Notes: a model not told the origin generated them from the letters alone. 64,000 bases of DNA from Salticus scenicus (GCA_963930645.1 OZ005655.1:134047626-134111625); one strand, 5' to 3'. Shown: positions 1 through 12,983, counted from the stretch's first letter. Numbers and translations are program-made.

Positions 1-783
1 TAATAATAAATATAAATGTTATTGTGTAGCTGAATAGTTCTGTCATATAACAAAGAAAGAATATGATTAATTTTTCTTGCAAAAATAAAATATCTGTATT
101 CGTCAGCATATATGTAACGCAAAATAGAAATGTCAGATAATTACACCATTTATAAAGATGAGACTAAATAGAAATATGAATGTCTCGTGGTGTAATATTT
201 CATGTATGACATTTCATAACATGTATTTCAAAGCATGCTGATGGATTAAAATTACTTATGCTGTATATATTACTTTTGTGTAAGTAATATGTCTTCTTGT
301 TTAATTATTCTTTCGTTTCTTGTAACTATGTATAAATACATGGAAATAGAAATAGTAATGATTCACTGTTGCAATAATATGTATGTAATGATGCTGTATT
401 TATAGCCGGAATTAGTTATGTTAACAAATATATGGAATATTATGGATTACCTGATAATGCAAACTGGAGAAATGCAAGCGTTGATATTGTTGAAAGAAAT
501 ATATAATAGACGTTATAAAATTTTTTTAACAATATTTTAAAAATAAATACCAAAAGCTCCAGGTTTCATGTACAGTTTTTATTTATAATACAGTTCTTTA
601 TTTTCTTTATTCATTTTTTTTTTCCCATTTATTGTAAGTGTGTATGCAGTTTTATGAAATTTTTTTATCTGTTAAATTAAAATATACTTAGTTTTACGAA
701 AGTTTATTATTACTTATTAAACAAACGATTACATTTTATCGAAAAAATACGCGTTTCTCTAAAATTTAAAATATGTATCATTG
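1..783. other. AT-rich intergenic DNA
   Basis: No gene or mobile element is recognised here. The stretch is very AT-rich, stop codons occur in all frames, and no splice-framed coding pattern is visible. Confidence 0.6.
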
Positions 784-985
784 CGCTGAAAGAACTCAAC
801 TATTTTGTAATTTTTTAAATGCGTCATTATTTTTAGACATACATTTACATGTTATTATGTGATGTGTGTACATGCGTGTTTGCGTTTTACAATGCGTTGA
901 AAGAACTCAACTATTTTACGATTTTTATATCGTCATTATTTTTATACATACATATACATATGCGGATATGCGTGTTTGCGTTTCA
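784..985. repeat. Two-copy tandem duplication, unit about 109 bp
   Basis: The motif GAAAGAACTCAACTATTTT occurs at about 788 and again at about 898. The following bases (CGTCATTATTTTTA, then CATGCGTGTTTGCGTTT-like) are also repeated, giving two units offset by about 109 bp with moderate divergence. The function is unknown. Confidence 0.8.
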
Positions 986-1565
986 CCAAAAATTTTGTGT
1001 TTGGTATTTTATGATCTAATGTAAAAAAAAAAAAAAAAAAAAAAAAATCTGCAATTTCGAAATTAATATAATTGTACATTATTTTTAATATAATATTGTA
1101 TCTAAATTACAGAGAGCATCGCACTGCATATATTACTCTGTACCACAAAACACATATTCCTCCTATATTTGTGTGAGTATACCTGAGAAAGCATGACATG
1201 TAACTGGGATAAACAATTGTATAAAACTTTGACTCCACCACAATTTCATATCAATGTTTTTTTTTTTCCAGAAATTCTAGTGTTAAATAAAGTGAAGATT
1301 ACTTTTCGAAAGCATTGGAACTCAAGAACATGAACCGCATCCACTATGCAGGACACATGTATATATTGTATATCCTGAAAGGATTAGAAAGACATTAGCC
1401 ATATAATAAACTAAAGAGTAATGGGTTATAAAAATAATATATTACAAGAAATTATTACGAAGCGTAGTATGGAACGAAGTAACCTATTGCTGAAAAATAA
1501 CTGTTTATCCCATCTCTACTGCGCAAGCATGACATGTAATAAGACAAAATTTATTTGATACATCC

Positions 1566-1631
<66 letters not shown>

Positions 1632-1814
1632 ATTAGCAGTAACCCAAGCCCCCCTGGGTCGAAAATGTTTTCCCCAAAAGAGGTGTCCCTCGATTCGTTT
1701 AACATGTGTTTCACCATTTTTCAAAATTATTACTTATTGCCGAGATTGGACGGGGTGTGCCATTTCTAGTGGACTCTGTATAGATACATCTGTGTTTTAC
1801 TACAATACATTATC
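986..1814. other. AT-rich DNA with poly-A and TAA/TA microsatellites
   Basis: This stretch holds a poly-A tract near 1022-1047 and a compound (TAA)n(TA)n microsatellite at about 1566-1626. I see no gene; the short open frame across the microsatellite is an artefact of its periodicity. Confidence 0.6.
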
Positions 1815-1816
1815 TA

Positions 1817-2460
1817 CCAAATAAGTATTTGATTACTTTCGAGTTTAAACGTTTAGTCAAACTTCTAGAGAAATTCTGCAGGAATTATCTTAAAATTTTG
1901 GACGTATAAAGAACACGTTATACCTGATATTTTTTCGCAAAAGTTTTGTTCTCATGAAGAAAAGAGGACCAGTAAAAAATTAAAGTCAAATTGCTTTGGA
2001 TGACACTGTGAAAGTATTACTTGAAATGAGTTTTGACTGCAGCTTGTAATTATGAAATTTTATTAATTATCTGTTTATGAGGCTACAGTCGGTAACAAAA
2101 GTCTCCGAACACTAGCAAAAATTCCCATATAAAAAATGTACACTTAATACACTTTTATTAAATAAATCCTTGTCGAATGCTGTCCTTAGTCAGTCTAAAA
2201 ACAGGATTCGACAAGGATTTATTTAACAAAACTGTATTAAGTGTACATTTTTTACATAGGAATTTTTGCTAGTGTTCGGAGATTTTTGATACCGAATGTA
2301 CCACATATATTAATAGAAGTATAACAGTGTTCTTTTTTAAGATAACTTGGCACATTATATTAGACAAAGCATAGTGCAATCAGAAAATAAAAAGTGTTAA
2401 GTATCTTACGAAATATGAGTACTTTTACTAAATATTTTTTAACTATGCATGCGCAAGCTG

Positions 2461-2498
<38 letters not shown>

Positions 2499-3492
2499 CT
2501 AAATTAATACCAAAAGCTATTGAGCTGTTTATATGAAAACCTTAAATAAATATCGTGTTAATTAAAAAAGTTATGAGAGATAGAATAATTAGAATTTCAA
2601 ATCTTATCAAAATAAAGCTAAACTATAAGAGGTTTTACACATATTTTTATTTTGATTCATTAAATTCCCAATTGTACTATAGTGTTAGCTTATTGTAAGT
2701 AAATATTGGTAAAATTCCTGATCATTTTCGTTTTTTTTTTTTTTTTTTTTTTTTTTAAGACGGACTCAAATTATGTTCACTCTGTGTCTGTAAACTTTTT
2801 GAATTTATAAGATATTTGTTTGGGATTCCCATATCAATTGCTCAATAACTTTGGCTATTAAATTATGCAAATGAATTTTTTTTTTAACGCTTCCGCATAC
2901 GTAGTTAAAAATTATTTAGTAAAAATGGTCATATTTCGTACAGGTCTGGAACGGTGACGCAGAACTCATACCGGCATTTGTTTAAGAAATTTCTCTACTT
3001 ATAATAACATTGATTTAAGAAGTAGAAAATTTTCTTTGATTGATAGTGGTATTAATTCTGTTCCAGTTTTCCACCCTGTTAGTAAGATTTTTATATTTTG
3101 ATTGCAGTATGCTGTGTCTAATGTAGTACGCGAAGTTTCAAAAAAGCTGCTATGCAATTGGTCTAACACCCTACTTGTTATATTTTATTTATTTTATTTT
3201 TTTTTTATTTTAAGCAAATTGTTATATCTTCATGAATATATGTGGTAGTCTCATATATATTTATACAGATAATTAGAAGAATCTTCATACCCACATGCAG
3301 TAAAAACGCCTTTCAAGCATTACGTTTTACAGGGATTTTTGTTCAATTTTTTACAGGTCCCCTTTTCCTCTTCAGGGTAAATCTTTTTCTGAAAAACGTG
3401 AGATATAACATGTTTTTTACATTACCGAAATTTACAGATAATTTCTCAAGAATATTTCTAGATGTTTGAAAAAAAGTCCAAATACTTATTGG
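1817..3492. mobile_element. TA-flanked foldback DNA element (type CCAATAAGTATTTGGAC)
   Basis: The element is bounded by TA on both sides (1815-1816 and 3493-3494) and has inverted ends reading approximately CCAATAAGTATTTGGAC. The left half reads forward and the right half is largely its reverse complement, so the whole can fold back. TA target duplication and short TIRs of this kind are typical of Tc1/mariner superfamily derivatives. No transposase frame is visible. A palindromic MITE (2086-2298) and a (TA)n tract (2461-2494) lie inside. Related sequence occurs at 33453-36578, 39497-40080 and 62135-62856. Confidence 0.7.
2086..2298. mobile_element. Palindromic 213-bp MITE, copy 1 (CAGTCGGTAACAAAAG family)
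   Basis: The element begins CAGTCGGTAACAAAAGTC, ends with the inverse and is flanked by TA dinucleotides (2084-2085 and 2299-2300). Almost the whole length is two inverted arms of about 95 bp around a short centre. It is non-coding. Copies 2 (10557-10769) and 3 (59795-60006) have the same architecture. TA flanks and TIRs place it with the Tc1/mariner MITEs. This copy sits inside the foldback element 1817-3492. Confidence 0.92.
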
Positions 3493-3515
3493 TAGATAGT
3501 GTGTAATTTTTTATC

Positions 3516-3621
<106 letters not shown>

Positions 3622-3689
3622 TAATAATTATATATAAAATTTTTATAACTTTTATTATATTTTTCAATTATATTCTCGTTACGATCTAT

Positions 3690-3985
3690 GGGACACATGT
3701 TATAGGTCACTGTTGCACAAACTACATAGATTTTGGAGAATCTAGCACGTATATATATATATATATATTTTTTTTTTTTACAAGGACACGAGTTCAAATT
3801 TTTTAAAGAACAATAGCGTTAAATTAATCATCATACTAAAAAGAGAAAAATACTCAAACACCCTATTATATTTTTCTCTCTTTTGTTTATTTAACGTCTC
3901 GACTTACTTTACTTTATTTGCACAACTATTAATTACTTAATGTTCGGAAAGTTGAGTGGAGTCACTCGAGAATTTTTCTTTTCAT
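3690..3985 (-). repeat. Dispersed satellite monomer plus flank, inverse of 62866-63420
   Basis: The part around 3700-3800 (CATGTTATAGGTCAC, TAGATTTTGG, AATCTAGCAC) is the reverse complement of the satellite monomers at 63.3-63.8 kb. The part at 3841-3975 (AGAAAAATACTCAAACAC, TGTTCGGAAAG, GAGTGGAGTCACTC) is the reverse complement of 62866-62995. The two blocks are therefore one composite repeat. A (TA)n tract splits the monomer here. Confidence 0.8.
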
Positions 3986-5022
3986 TTCTTTTTTCTTTTT
4001 TTTACATATAATAAACTTCTCCAAAGATATTATTTTCGAAAAATGTTTCTTATATTTATTTATTCTAATACAACTTAGCAATTTAAATATTTATTCAACT
4101 ATCATATTTCGTAAAGTTATTCCACTCACGTTTTAGAGAAATGGGTAACATAACTCGTATGTTGAAATAGATAACTTTTTCACTCATAATATTCAAAAAA
4201 TATCAGACTCCATATAAACATTTTAGAGGCCTCTTCTATTAAAATTTTAAAGCTTCTCATACTTTTGCATATTCCAAATATAATAAAACTAACAAGAATA
4301 TGGTCGTCTATCTTTTGAATTTTAGAACTATAAAGAAACAATCTTATTTTAGGGAAATTACCGCGTATATATTTTAGCTGTAAATTTTCTAAATGTACTT
4401 AAATGTATCTTTTGAATTGCAAAAAATTTAGAAGGTAAAAATGTAACTTTCAGAAAGTTTTAAGATTTTTGAAATCAAATTCATGCTTTTTACCAAATTT
4501 TATCCTTGCATTCCATTTATTTTTCAGTCTAAAATTTTAAAATAGCTAGATTTCTTTATATGTCGCATGTGAAATGGAATTGATAGAAAGAACATTTTAT
4601 TATAGAAATAAAATAAGATATTAAGTCAACGAAAATCAGAAATATTTTATGTCACTGAAGTGATAAATTCAAATTTATACAATTTTCTAGTTTTCGTTGA
4701 ATGTGTTAAATAGAATATTAGAAATAAATAAATAAATAAATAAATTTCAATAAGAATTTCTATTCAAAGAAGACTGGGGTTTTTAATAGAAATCTATTAA
4801 AACAAATAGCATTTTTTTTTTTTTTAATTCCATAAAATATCTGAAAACATGATAATATAGCCCGAAGCAAAATTATTGAAGCACTAGCAATTATTCCTGC
4901 TTAAAAGATGGGTTCCTAATACTGTTTTGTTAAGTAAATAGTTGCTGAGTCATATACTTCTTAGTCTTATACTGTTTGTAGAAAAAGTAAGTTGTTGATA
5001 AAAATTAGGGCTAAGTAATACA
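3986..5022. other. AT-rich intergenic DNA
   Basis: No gene recognised. There is a short (AAAT)n run near 4723-4744 and a poly-T near 4812-4826. Confidence 0.55.
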
Positions 5023-5131
5023 TACACTCATGTTTGTGAAAATTGCAACACCCAAAAGAATTGTCAGAAGTTAATGAAATGTATTCCACATATTACTGAT
5101 AGTGCACAAAACAAATAAACGATCAAATGTA

Positions 5132-7596
5132 CAGTCGGGGAAAAAAAATCGCAGCACTCGCTTTAACTTCATTACTAATTGACGCAGATAAATTTAATAG
5201 ACACCATTCAACAGGAAATTAAATGCACTTTTTGAAAATGCTGTCAAATTTTGAATTAGGGGTTATCTACATATTGAAATTAACGCCAACTTTGATTTTA
5301 TCAATAGCAACACCCAATTTCGACTTCATATTCGATTTTCTGAGAGTCTGGCAGTGCGGAAAAGTATACTGTTTGTATACTTTATCTTTAGTATTTATAG
5401 AGTTATAATAAAAAATGTGTTAGGGGGTTATCTGTAAATGCAGAAAAACAAATTAAGATCCTATAAGAAATAAACAAAATTTTAATGTTTTACACCGGAA
5501 ATCTTTCAGGAAAAAAAAAGAGTTAAAATTAATAAAAAGATGTTCCTTTTCTAGTTCCTTAATTATCCTGAATTCAGTTTCTTAGATTGCTATATACTTC
5601 AGTCCTTTTTTAAATGATTTTAGGTCTATTTAAATACATTACACTTGCGATTTGTCCAGACTGTACTCTTTGAAAAAAGTGCAATATTTTTCAAGTAAAA
5701 GTGTCTATTATGGCTGTAGTGGTCACCAATAAAGCTTAAATTTTCTTTCGTAGGTGTAACATAAAATACGAAATGAAATAATATAGATATATATATATAT
5801 ATACAACAACGCATAAACTAAATCTTCTAGGATAAATTATTGTAAGGGTTCATGAAGTAATATTAAACAACTTTAATCGCAAATACCAGTTTGGGGTCAG
5901 TTGAACTCTTTGGAACTGTACGATTCGTTTTATAATTTATATGAAAATATAATTTCTTTATTAACCCTTTCGCGTCTTCTGACGTAGATTCACGTCATTT
6001 GAAAATCTGTAACTCTCTTAGTGGGCGTTTCTTTCGTAATTTGTGTGTTACTTATTTATTAAGTATGTACCCAGTGTTCATATTTTTGCAATAAAATATA
6101 CTATGTATAGAAATATATTGATTAGAAAGAATATATAATTATACTATATATCCATTTGTAATATAACTGTGAATACAGAAAATTTCTTCTGATATACTTT
6201 ATTTTGAGAGAATAACGCCTTTAAGCGGATCTTAGAGTCAAAATTACAAAAACTTGCGGACGCAAAAAGTGTTATAATATATTTATAAAAGTAAAAGTAT
6301 ATTTTAAAAATATATACAAAAAGTATATTTTAAAAATATATACAATGTTAAAATATATTATTAAAATTTTAATGACTGAAGTATCCTTAAAATAATAACC
6401 CTGCCCCCTACAAAATAAATAAATAAAAATAATACAATATATGAAGCAAATTATTAAGCCTTTTACTACAACGGTATTTAAGAAACAATTTTACAAGTCT
6501 GTCTTACATTCCAATTCCATTCGGGTTTTTTTTTTTTTCTTTTTAATTGACAGTTTTTACATTTACCAATTTTTCTATTTAAAACAGTAAACCCCGCCTA
6601 TTTAGTAATTTTTTTTCTTCTAGTGTTCGTTTAAAAGATTCAACATTTATCAACAGTAATCGATAAAGTAAATACCACTTGTGCATATTTTTGTCAACAT
6701 AAAATAAGGGGTTTAACACGAACACTCAATGTCACATTTACTTTTCTTTTCTGTATTGTTTTTTTTTTTAAGAACGATGAAGGCGGGGCTTGTCTTCTTT
6801 AGAAAACAGGAATTCTTGATGCTAACACTGTCTAAAAATCATCATTTTTATTTCATTTCTTTGCGTATGACGTTGTTGTTATATAATTTGACCCGTAAAT
6901 AAAAAATTAAAATATTTTGTTCAATTTTCTTTGTTATTTTTTAAGATTTGATTCGTTATCACATGCAAAACTTAATAAGAGACGGTCCCCTAAACCACTC
7001 CAAAAGAAAGATTTATTTATATCGCGAAAACTAATAACTGGAATGAACTGCAAATTTGCACACCCATATTTTTCAGCATTAGGATTCATTTTATGTAAAA
7101 ATTAATATAGGTCATAATTCATATTTTTTATGAATATGAATATATTAATATTTTTCAGAATTAAAAATATTTTTCAGAATCAAAAGTCATGATGGATTAT
7201 GTTTTGGTTTCTTCACTGTATCTCGTAAAAAAAAGTATTTCGATCAAGTTAATTTTTGTGAAGATATTAATAAATGTGTGAAATATGAATTTAACATTAG
7301 CACCTTCAAACTTTGAACGCTTATAACTTTGAGAAAAAAATAAGTAAAGTATACAACCAATATATTTTTCGCGTTGTCGCGATCCCAGGAATTCAAATAT
7401 AAAATAAAAATGGGGCATTTCCATTGAAAAAAATCAAAGTTTGTGCGCGTTTTAATATGTAGACGATCCCCAATTCAAAATTTTAGATCATTTTCTCAAA
7501 CTACTCACAATTCCCCGTCGAATGATACCTATTCCTTTTTTCTACATCTATTAGCAACGAAGTTCCGTCGAGTGCTGCGTTTTATTTCCCCGACTG
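5132..7596. mobile_element. 2.5-kb TA-flanked non-autonomous DNA element nested in the Tc1 element
   Basis: The ends read CAGTCGGGGAAA and its inverse, with TA on both sides (5130-5131 and 7597-7598). The similarity between the ends extends inward for roughly 110 bp, so the TIRs are long but diverged. The interior has no transposase frame and is AT-rich; a two-copy 26-bp tandem lies at about 6285-6345. Joining the flanks across it restores a continuous Tc1-like 3' region. A second, shorter copy is at 15424-17216: both share interior blocks such as CCCGCCT followed by similar AT-rich sequence (near 6590 and 16250). Confidence 0.85.
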
Positions 7597-7639
7597 TACA
7601 AGACAGAAAAAAGAGTCTGAAATCAGTACTTTATGTGTT

Positions 7640-9090
7640 TGTCACGCTGAGCGATGAGTGCCTGTACACGTCGTGACATTGAACCATACAGGTTCTGAAT
7701 GTAATCCTGGATAATGGCATTCCAGATGGCTTCGACTTGACACCAAAGTTTAATCTTACTGTGCGCCCCACTAGTTCTACAAGCGAGTCGCCGACCAATG
7801 AAATCCCAGAAATGCTCGATGGACGACATATCCGATGAATAAGCAGACAATGGAAGAAGCGAACCTGTTGTGCCTGAAGAAGGCATGTGCAATATGAGAA
7901 ACATGTGCACGGGCATTATCCTACTGCAATACAACACCCGGAATGCGTCGAAGAATGGGAAGGACATCTGGCTCCAAAATTTCCCTTATGTAGCGATCAC
8001 TGTTGAGGTTGCCGCAGTGTGCAATGGATGGGATTGACAGGGTTGCCATTCAAACAGGAGAATGAAATTCCCTGACTTTTCTAGGTTTTCCTGAAATATT
8101 CTAAGAAAATTCAAGTCTCTAACTGTATATTGAGAATTGGCTTTGTTGAAGGCAAAATCATTATGTTACCACTTGAAAACACAAAATTTACATATGATAA
8201 AAGTTGTATATAGTGATAGCATCTGTTGCTTATAAGCCAGATAAGAAATTTCCTTCATGAGCGGAAAAAAAGGGTGAGGCTCTTTTAAAAAAAAATAGCG
8301 GAAGCTAAGGGAGGAAAAAAAAAAAAGGAAAAAATGACCCTACGTTGGCGGAAATATTTATTTTTGGCAATCATCATACGAAATTCCCTGACTTTTCCAG
8401 ATTGTGGCTAAAATATTCAAATTCCCTGACATTTCAATGACATTTATAGTCAATTTTCAAATTCTCTCACTATTCCAGGTTCTCCAGGATTTCCAGGTAG
8501 CGTGGCAACCCTGGATTGACAATTATACCCAATAGCTCCCCACACCATGATGCTAGGCGTTTGTGTAGTATGATGTTAGATAACACACTGTGGGAGCAGA
8601 CGTTCCCCCCTGTAACGCCTTACACGTACTCTTTCATCATTGTACTCCAGGTTGTAGCGACATTCAGCGAAGAAAACAATTTCTTGCCACTGGGAATGCC
8701 ACGTGCTGTGTTGCTGAGCCCATTGAAGTCGGAGGCATCTGTGATTCAGTGAGATGGGAACCCTGCGTAAAGGAACCCTTGCACGAAGTTCATACTGCAG
8801 CAAGCGGTGACGAACCGTGGAGCTAGACAACAAAACACCTGTAGCCGTGCTCCAATATTGTGATGACACACGAGAGGGCGCTGTACGGTCCGCAACATTC
8901 ATGCGGATGAGATTTCTGTCGTCTCGTAGCGTTTTTGCATAGCGTGCCACACTACCAGATTTTAGGCTTGTTTAATTCTCCTCTGTCATTTTATTACAAA
9001 CCCGCATCTCTGTTGAGGCATTACACTGCGTGAATGCTGCGATTTCTCGATACGAAAATCCACCCTCTCGCATACTAACGATGGGGGCCT
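7640..9090 (-). pseudogene. Tc1-like (Tcb1-type) transposase pseudogene
   Basis: Read on the minus strand, three blocks match the Tc1 transposase plan. First, an N-terminal helix-turn-helix-like block (MREGGFSYREIAAF) lies near 9075-8990. Second, a central block at 8950-8576 ends NDERVRVRRYRGERL, the conserved stretch after the first catalytic Asp. Third, a C-terminal block at 7967-7640 contains SSIEHFWDFIGRRL, which carries the catalytic Glu. Damage is clear. The first catalytic position reads AECRY where the family has DES-R, so the Asp is lost. An in-frame TAG precedes the second Asp motif (QDNARAH). Frames shift between blocks, and a hAT MITE interrupts the region. In an intact element this protein would cut and paste the transposon at TA sites; this copy is inactive. 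Confidence 0.9.
8039..8512. mobile_element. hAT-type MITE with 8-bp target duplication
   Basis: The ends are AGGGTTGCCA and TGGCAACCCT, flanked by the direct repeat GGATTGAC (8031-8038 and 8513-8520). An 8-bp target duplication and CAGGG-type TIRs are hallmarks of the hAT superfamily. The interior is non-coding, with repeated TTCCCTGAC motifs. It sits inside the Tc1-like transposase pseudogene, so it is younger than that element. Confidence 0.92.
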
Positions 9091-9516
9091 CGTATGAACT
9101 CTGTTAGTTGTTGATCAGATTTACATGCCTCTGCAGTTTTTTATATACCTGAAACAAGCGACTGATAAGGAGTCGGTTCATGTTCTACGCATGCGCAATC
9201 GCTTTGTAATTCAAATCATTTGCATGCCTTACCTCACTTTACATTTCCTGTAAGTTTAGTTCAATTTGAATAATCCCTTCAGGGTGTTGCAATTTTCACA
9301 AACATGAGTGAATACATATATGAAAATTGTGGATATGTACTTCAATAATTTTGCTACCGTCTGTGCCATGGCTATTATTTTACAGATTTAAAATATTTAA
9401 GTTAGTACCTATTTAAATCACATCATTTGAAATGATAAATTATATCTTTCTAATTATTAAAATATTATTACTCCGTTATATTTAAATTTTACATCTTTCT
9501 GAATTTTTACTTTCTA

Positions 9517-10034
9517 CACTACTGGCCATTAAAATTGCTACACCAAGAAGGAATAACAATAACGGAATGAAATTTGTTGGACACATACATTATAGTAGGA
9601 AAAACAATTTATTAAAATTTCAGGAAATTTCGAGTAATATGTACTGATAAAACAGTACATAAAGCAGCGACCTCTGTGAGCAATAACAGCACATATCTGC
9701 ATAGGCATAGAATCGAACAGTGATTGGATGACATGTACGGGTAGAGCACTTCATGAAGTGCTTCATCGATGAATTGTGGCATCGTGTTAAAACTTCATGA
9801 AGTGCTCTACCCGTACACGTCATCCAATCGCCGTTCGATTCAATGCGTAGGCAGATATGTGCTGTTATTGCTCACAGAGGTCGCAGCTTTATGTACTGTT
9901 TTCTCAGTACATATTACTCCAAATTTTCTGAAATTTTAATAAATTGTTCTTCCTACTATAATGTATGTGTCCAGCAAATTTCATTGCGTTATTATTATTC
10001 CTTCTTGGTGTAGCAATTTTAATGTCCAATAGTA
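9517..10034. mobile_element. 518-bp foldback MITE, TA-flanked
   Basis: The ends are CACTACTGGCCATTAAAATT and the inverse of CTATTGGACATTAAAATT, with TA flanks at 9515-9516 and 10035-10036. Two arms of about 245 bp are near-perfect inverses around a short centre at about 9775, where CACTTCATGAAGTG-type palindromes occur. No coding capacity. TA flanks and TIRs suggest a Tc1/mariner-driven MITE. Confidence 0.92.
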
Positions 10035-10036
10035 TA

Positions 10037-10554
10037 TATAATCCCTATATTACTTTCAATTCAATTAACCATAATATGTAAAAGATTTTCATTTTACTAT
10101 TTGACAGCTCGTTAAGTTTTATTAAAAAGTGCAGCTCCGAAAATATAAAAAAAAAAGAAAAAGAAAAGACGGAGAAAGAAAAAGAAACTTATTTTTCGTA
10201 TCATTAGTCAGTTTTTTTCAAAACTTCTTAATTGGAAAAATCAAATATTAACTGGATTAAAAATTCACTTGTTTCTAACTATTAAAAACTATTAAAAAGA
10301 AATAACTAATACTAATTAAAAAAAAAAAAAAAAAACTTTTGTAAAATAGCTTAACTTGTCAGTTGGGATAATTTTAAAGATTTTTAATAATGAACCTAAT
10401 TTATTAATTTTCTGACAAAATAGTAAATATGATTAAAATTACAGTTATTTCTTATTATAGAATAAACATATCAGTTATTCTTAAGCCATTGACAACCATT
10501 AATCTACTTGTTAATCGTTAGTTGTTTTAGTATATATATATATATGTGTGTGTG
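10037..10554. other. AT-rich intergenic DNA
   Basis: Nothing recognised apart from A-rich runs near 10150 and 10319-10336 and a short TA/GT tract at about 10530-10555. Confidence 0.55.
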
Positions 10555-10556
10555 TA

Positions 10557-10769
10557 CAGTCGGTAACAAAAGTGTCCGAACACTAGCAAAAATTCCTATG
10601 TGAAAATAGTACACTTCATACGATTTTGTTAAATAAATCCTTATCGAATCATGTTCTTACACTGACTAAGAACAGGATTCGACAAGGATTTACATAACAA
10701 AACCCTATGAAGTGTACCCTTTTTACATAGGAATTTTTGCTAGTGTTCGGACACTTTTGTTACCGACTG
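10557..10769. mobile_element. Palindromic 213-bp MITE, copy 2 (CAGTCGGTAACAAAAG family)
   Basis: The element begins CAGTCGGTAACAAAAGTG and ends in the inverse at 10769, flanked by TA (10555-10556 and 10770-10771). It is a near-complete palindrome and the best preserved of the three copies in the window. Non-coding. Confidence 0.95.
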
Positions 10770-10771
10770 TA

Positions 10772-11614
10772 CATATATATATATTATTATTTCTAATGGA
10801 TTCGGCGGGGGTGAAAATGGGATAATGCGTGTATTTATTGCACTCGTTCCTATTTTCTTAAAATGTTTTGTCGATTCGATAGCTACCCTCGTGCTTTCTC
10901 TATATAACCTGCAATATTTCGTGGCTCTATTCAGACCCCAAACAATTGCTGGGAGATTTTCTTTTAATTATTTTTTTCTTCGTCAATACTTTTTTTAAGT
11001 GCACATTTATTTTTCTTCATCATAGAACACGACTTTTTTAAAGAATTAAAGTAGTAAAAAACTATATTTCCTGGAATTGTTGTGCAAAGAATAAGATACT
11101 ATAAGTTGATGATTTACGCAGTATTCGTACCCGGTGCTGCCAGATTGAGGGAAAAAATTATTCAGTTCCCACCACATAATTTTAAATGAAATGGTATTTT
11201 CTAGAGAAAATGTCATTTTTTTTTAAGATTCCTAAGAAAACGCAACTGTATTCACATGGATTTGCACATGGTGAGTTTGGCGTATTTATAATTATACTTT
11301 AATTCATTTGTGTTATTTCATCATATAATCAACCAGAACAATGTCGATGATTTTGTTTAATTCATCCTGGGTTTGTTTTACTAAATCTCTAGTACACGTC
11401 ACTACAAAAAATGCTCTATTAAGAATTAGAGCCAAAGTTAAAACTATAAAATATTTTTGCAATGCATACAATTATTGAAAGCATATCTTAAATTTGCTTT
11501 GAATAAACTATTTTTATAATACGATACAAAAGTTAATTGTATTTGAAACATAACTGTACATTAAAATTTTAAGTTATTTCACAATACAAATATGTGTAAA
11601 AATTAAAAAAATTA
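10772..11614. other. AT-rich intergenic DNA
   Basis: No gene or element recognised in this stretch. Confidence 0.5.
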
Positions 11615-11739
11615 TCTATATATATGAAATCGTTTGTCCTGATCGATCGTCCATCATCGCCCAGCCCAAACCCCTGGACCAAGAAGCATGGAATTTCGTG
11701 AAAATGTTCCTTCTATGATGTAGACATCCTCTAAGAAGC

Positions 11740-11825
11740 GATTTTACAAAATTCGTCCACAAGGGGGCAGAGAGGGCAAAACGTGATTTCAATAAATCCT
11801 TCATATCAGAAACAAACAAACAGAC

Positions 11826-11857
<32 letters not shown>

Positions 11858-12164
11858 GTAAAATTTTTGCTTTAAAACGCAAATGTTTAAAAACCAACTT
11901 CGAAATTTTAGAAATTCGGTCCCCAAGTGGGTGACGGCGGTAAATTGTGATTTCACATAATCCTTTATATCGCAAACAAAAACAAAAAAACAAAAAAACA
12001 AAAACAGATACGAGTGAAATGTTTGCTCTAAAATATAGCTAATGTAAATACCTAAAAATTAATTTCAGGAATTTTAGAAATTCATCCCCCAAGGAGGTGA
12101 GAGACAATACGTGATTTCAAATAATCATTTATATCGCAAACAACAACAACAACAACAGCAACAG

Positions 12165-12235
<71 letters not shown>

Positions 12236-12330
12236 CGTGTGTGTGTGTGCGTGTGAGATTCTTGCTCTATAATATAACTCACAAAAATACCTAAAAACCA
12301 ATTCCTGGAATTTTAGAAATTCGTCCAAGG
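11740..12330. repeat. Tandem array of about 170-bp units inside a Helitron
   Basis: Blocks reading TTTTAGAAATTC, GTGATTTCA-ATAATC and TATATCGCAAACAAA recur with starts near 11743, 11909, 12077 and 12311. Each unit ends in a different simple repeat: poly-A at 11826-11853, CAAAAA runs, then CAA/TA/GT. Confidence 0.8.
12172..12255. repeat. Compound (TA)n(GT)n microsatellite
   Basis: CAACAA repeats pass into TA repeats and then GT repeats. This is a simple-sequence expansion at the end of one tandem unit of the Helitron. Confidence 0.95.
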
Positions 12331-12379
12331 TTTGGCGGGTTCGTGGGGTCTATAGGGCAAAATAAATAAATAAATAAAT

Positions 12380-12765
12380 AAAATAGAAGTACAGCTAGAT
12401 CGTTCAAAATTGAGTTTTTTTGATATCAACAAATTGATTGCAGATATTTTCGAATTTATTAAGTTATTAGGAGGAGTGGAGGGGCAAAAAAATAAAAATA
12501 GAGTTATATCGTTGAAATTTAGAACATAAATGTTTTTGATGCTTACAATTCGATTGTGGATATTTTCGAATTTGTAAAAGTTTTAGGCTAGACGGGTAAG
12601 GGGAGAGGTTGAAAGGGCAAAAAAAAAGAAATAAGAGTTAGAGCGTTGAAAATTATTAATGTTAGACTTTAACACCCGATAAATCGATTGCGAATATTTT
12701 CGAAAGTGTAGAATTATTATGATGGGCGAGAAGAGGGTGGGCTCAGGGGCAAAAATAAAGAAACT
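12380..12765. repeat. Three tandem units of about 125 bp inside a Helitron
   Basis: The motif GATATTTTCGAATTTNT recurs near 12438, 12560 and 12690. Each is followed by a G-rich stretch and GGGGCAAAAA-type sequence, giving about three diverged units. Confidence 0.75.
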
Positions 12766-12949
12766 CAGTGGGGCCCGGGCCGATTATTCCACCGATGAGA
12801 AAATAAATTTTTTGTATTTTATATTTATATTTTTCTTTTACGTTAATATAGTGATTCATTAAAAGTGCCTAACATAAATGCGCGCGCAAAGCGCACAATA
12901 GCCTGTTCTGCCGAAAGCAGAGGGGACCCGGTGCATCATCTTACCTGAT

Positions 12950-12983
<34 letters not shown>

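Larger units (their letters stand above)
5025..9310 (-). mobile_element. Degenerate Tc1-like transposon (Tcb1-type), minus strand, twice interrupted
   Basis: The terminal inverted repeats CACTCATGTTTGTGAAAATT (5025) and its inverse ending at 9310 bracket the element. The remnant transposase runs from about 9090 down to 7640 on the minus strand. Two later insertions split it: a TA-flanked 2.5-kb element (5132-7596) in its 3' end and a hAT-type MITE (8039-8512) in the coding region. Removing both leaves about 1.33 kb, slightly short for an intact Tc1-like element, so some internal sequence is also lost. It cannot encode an active transposase. Confidence 0.88.
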
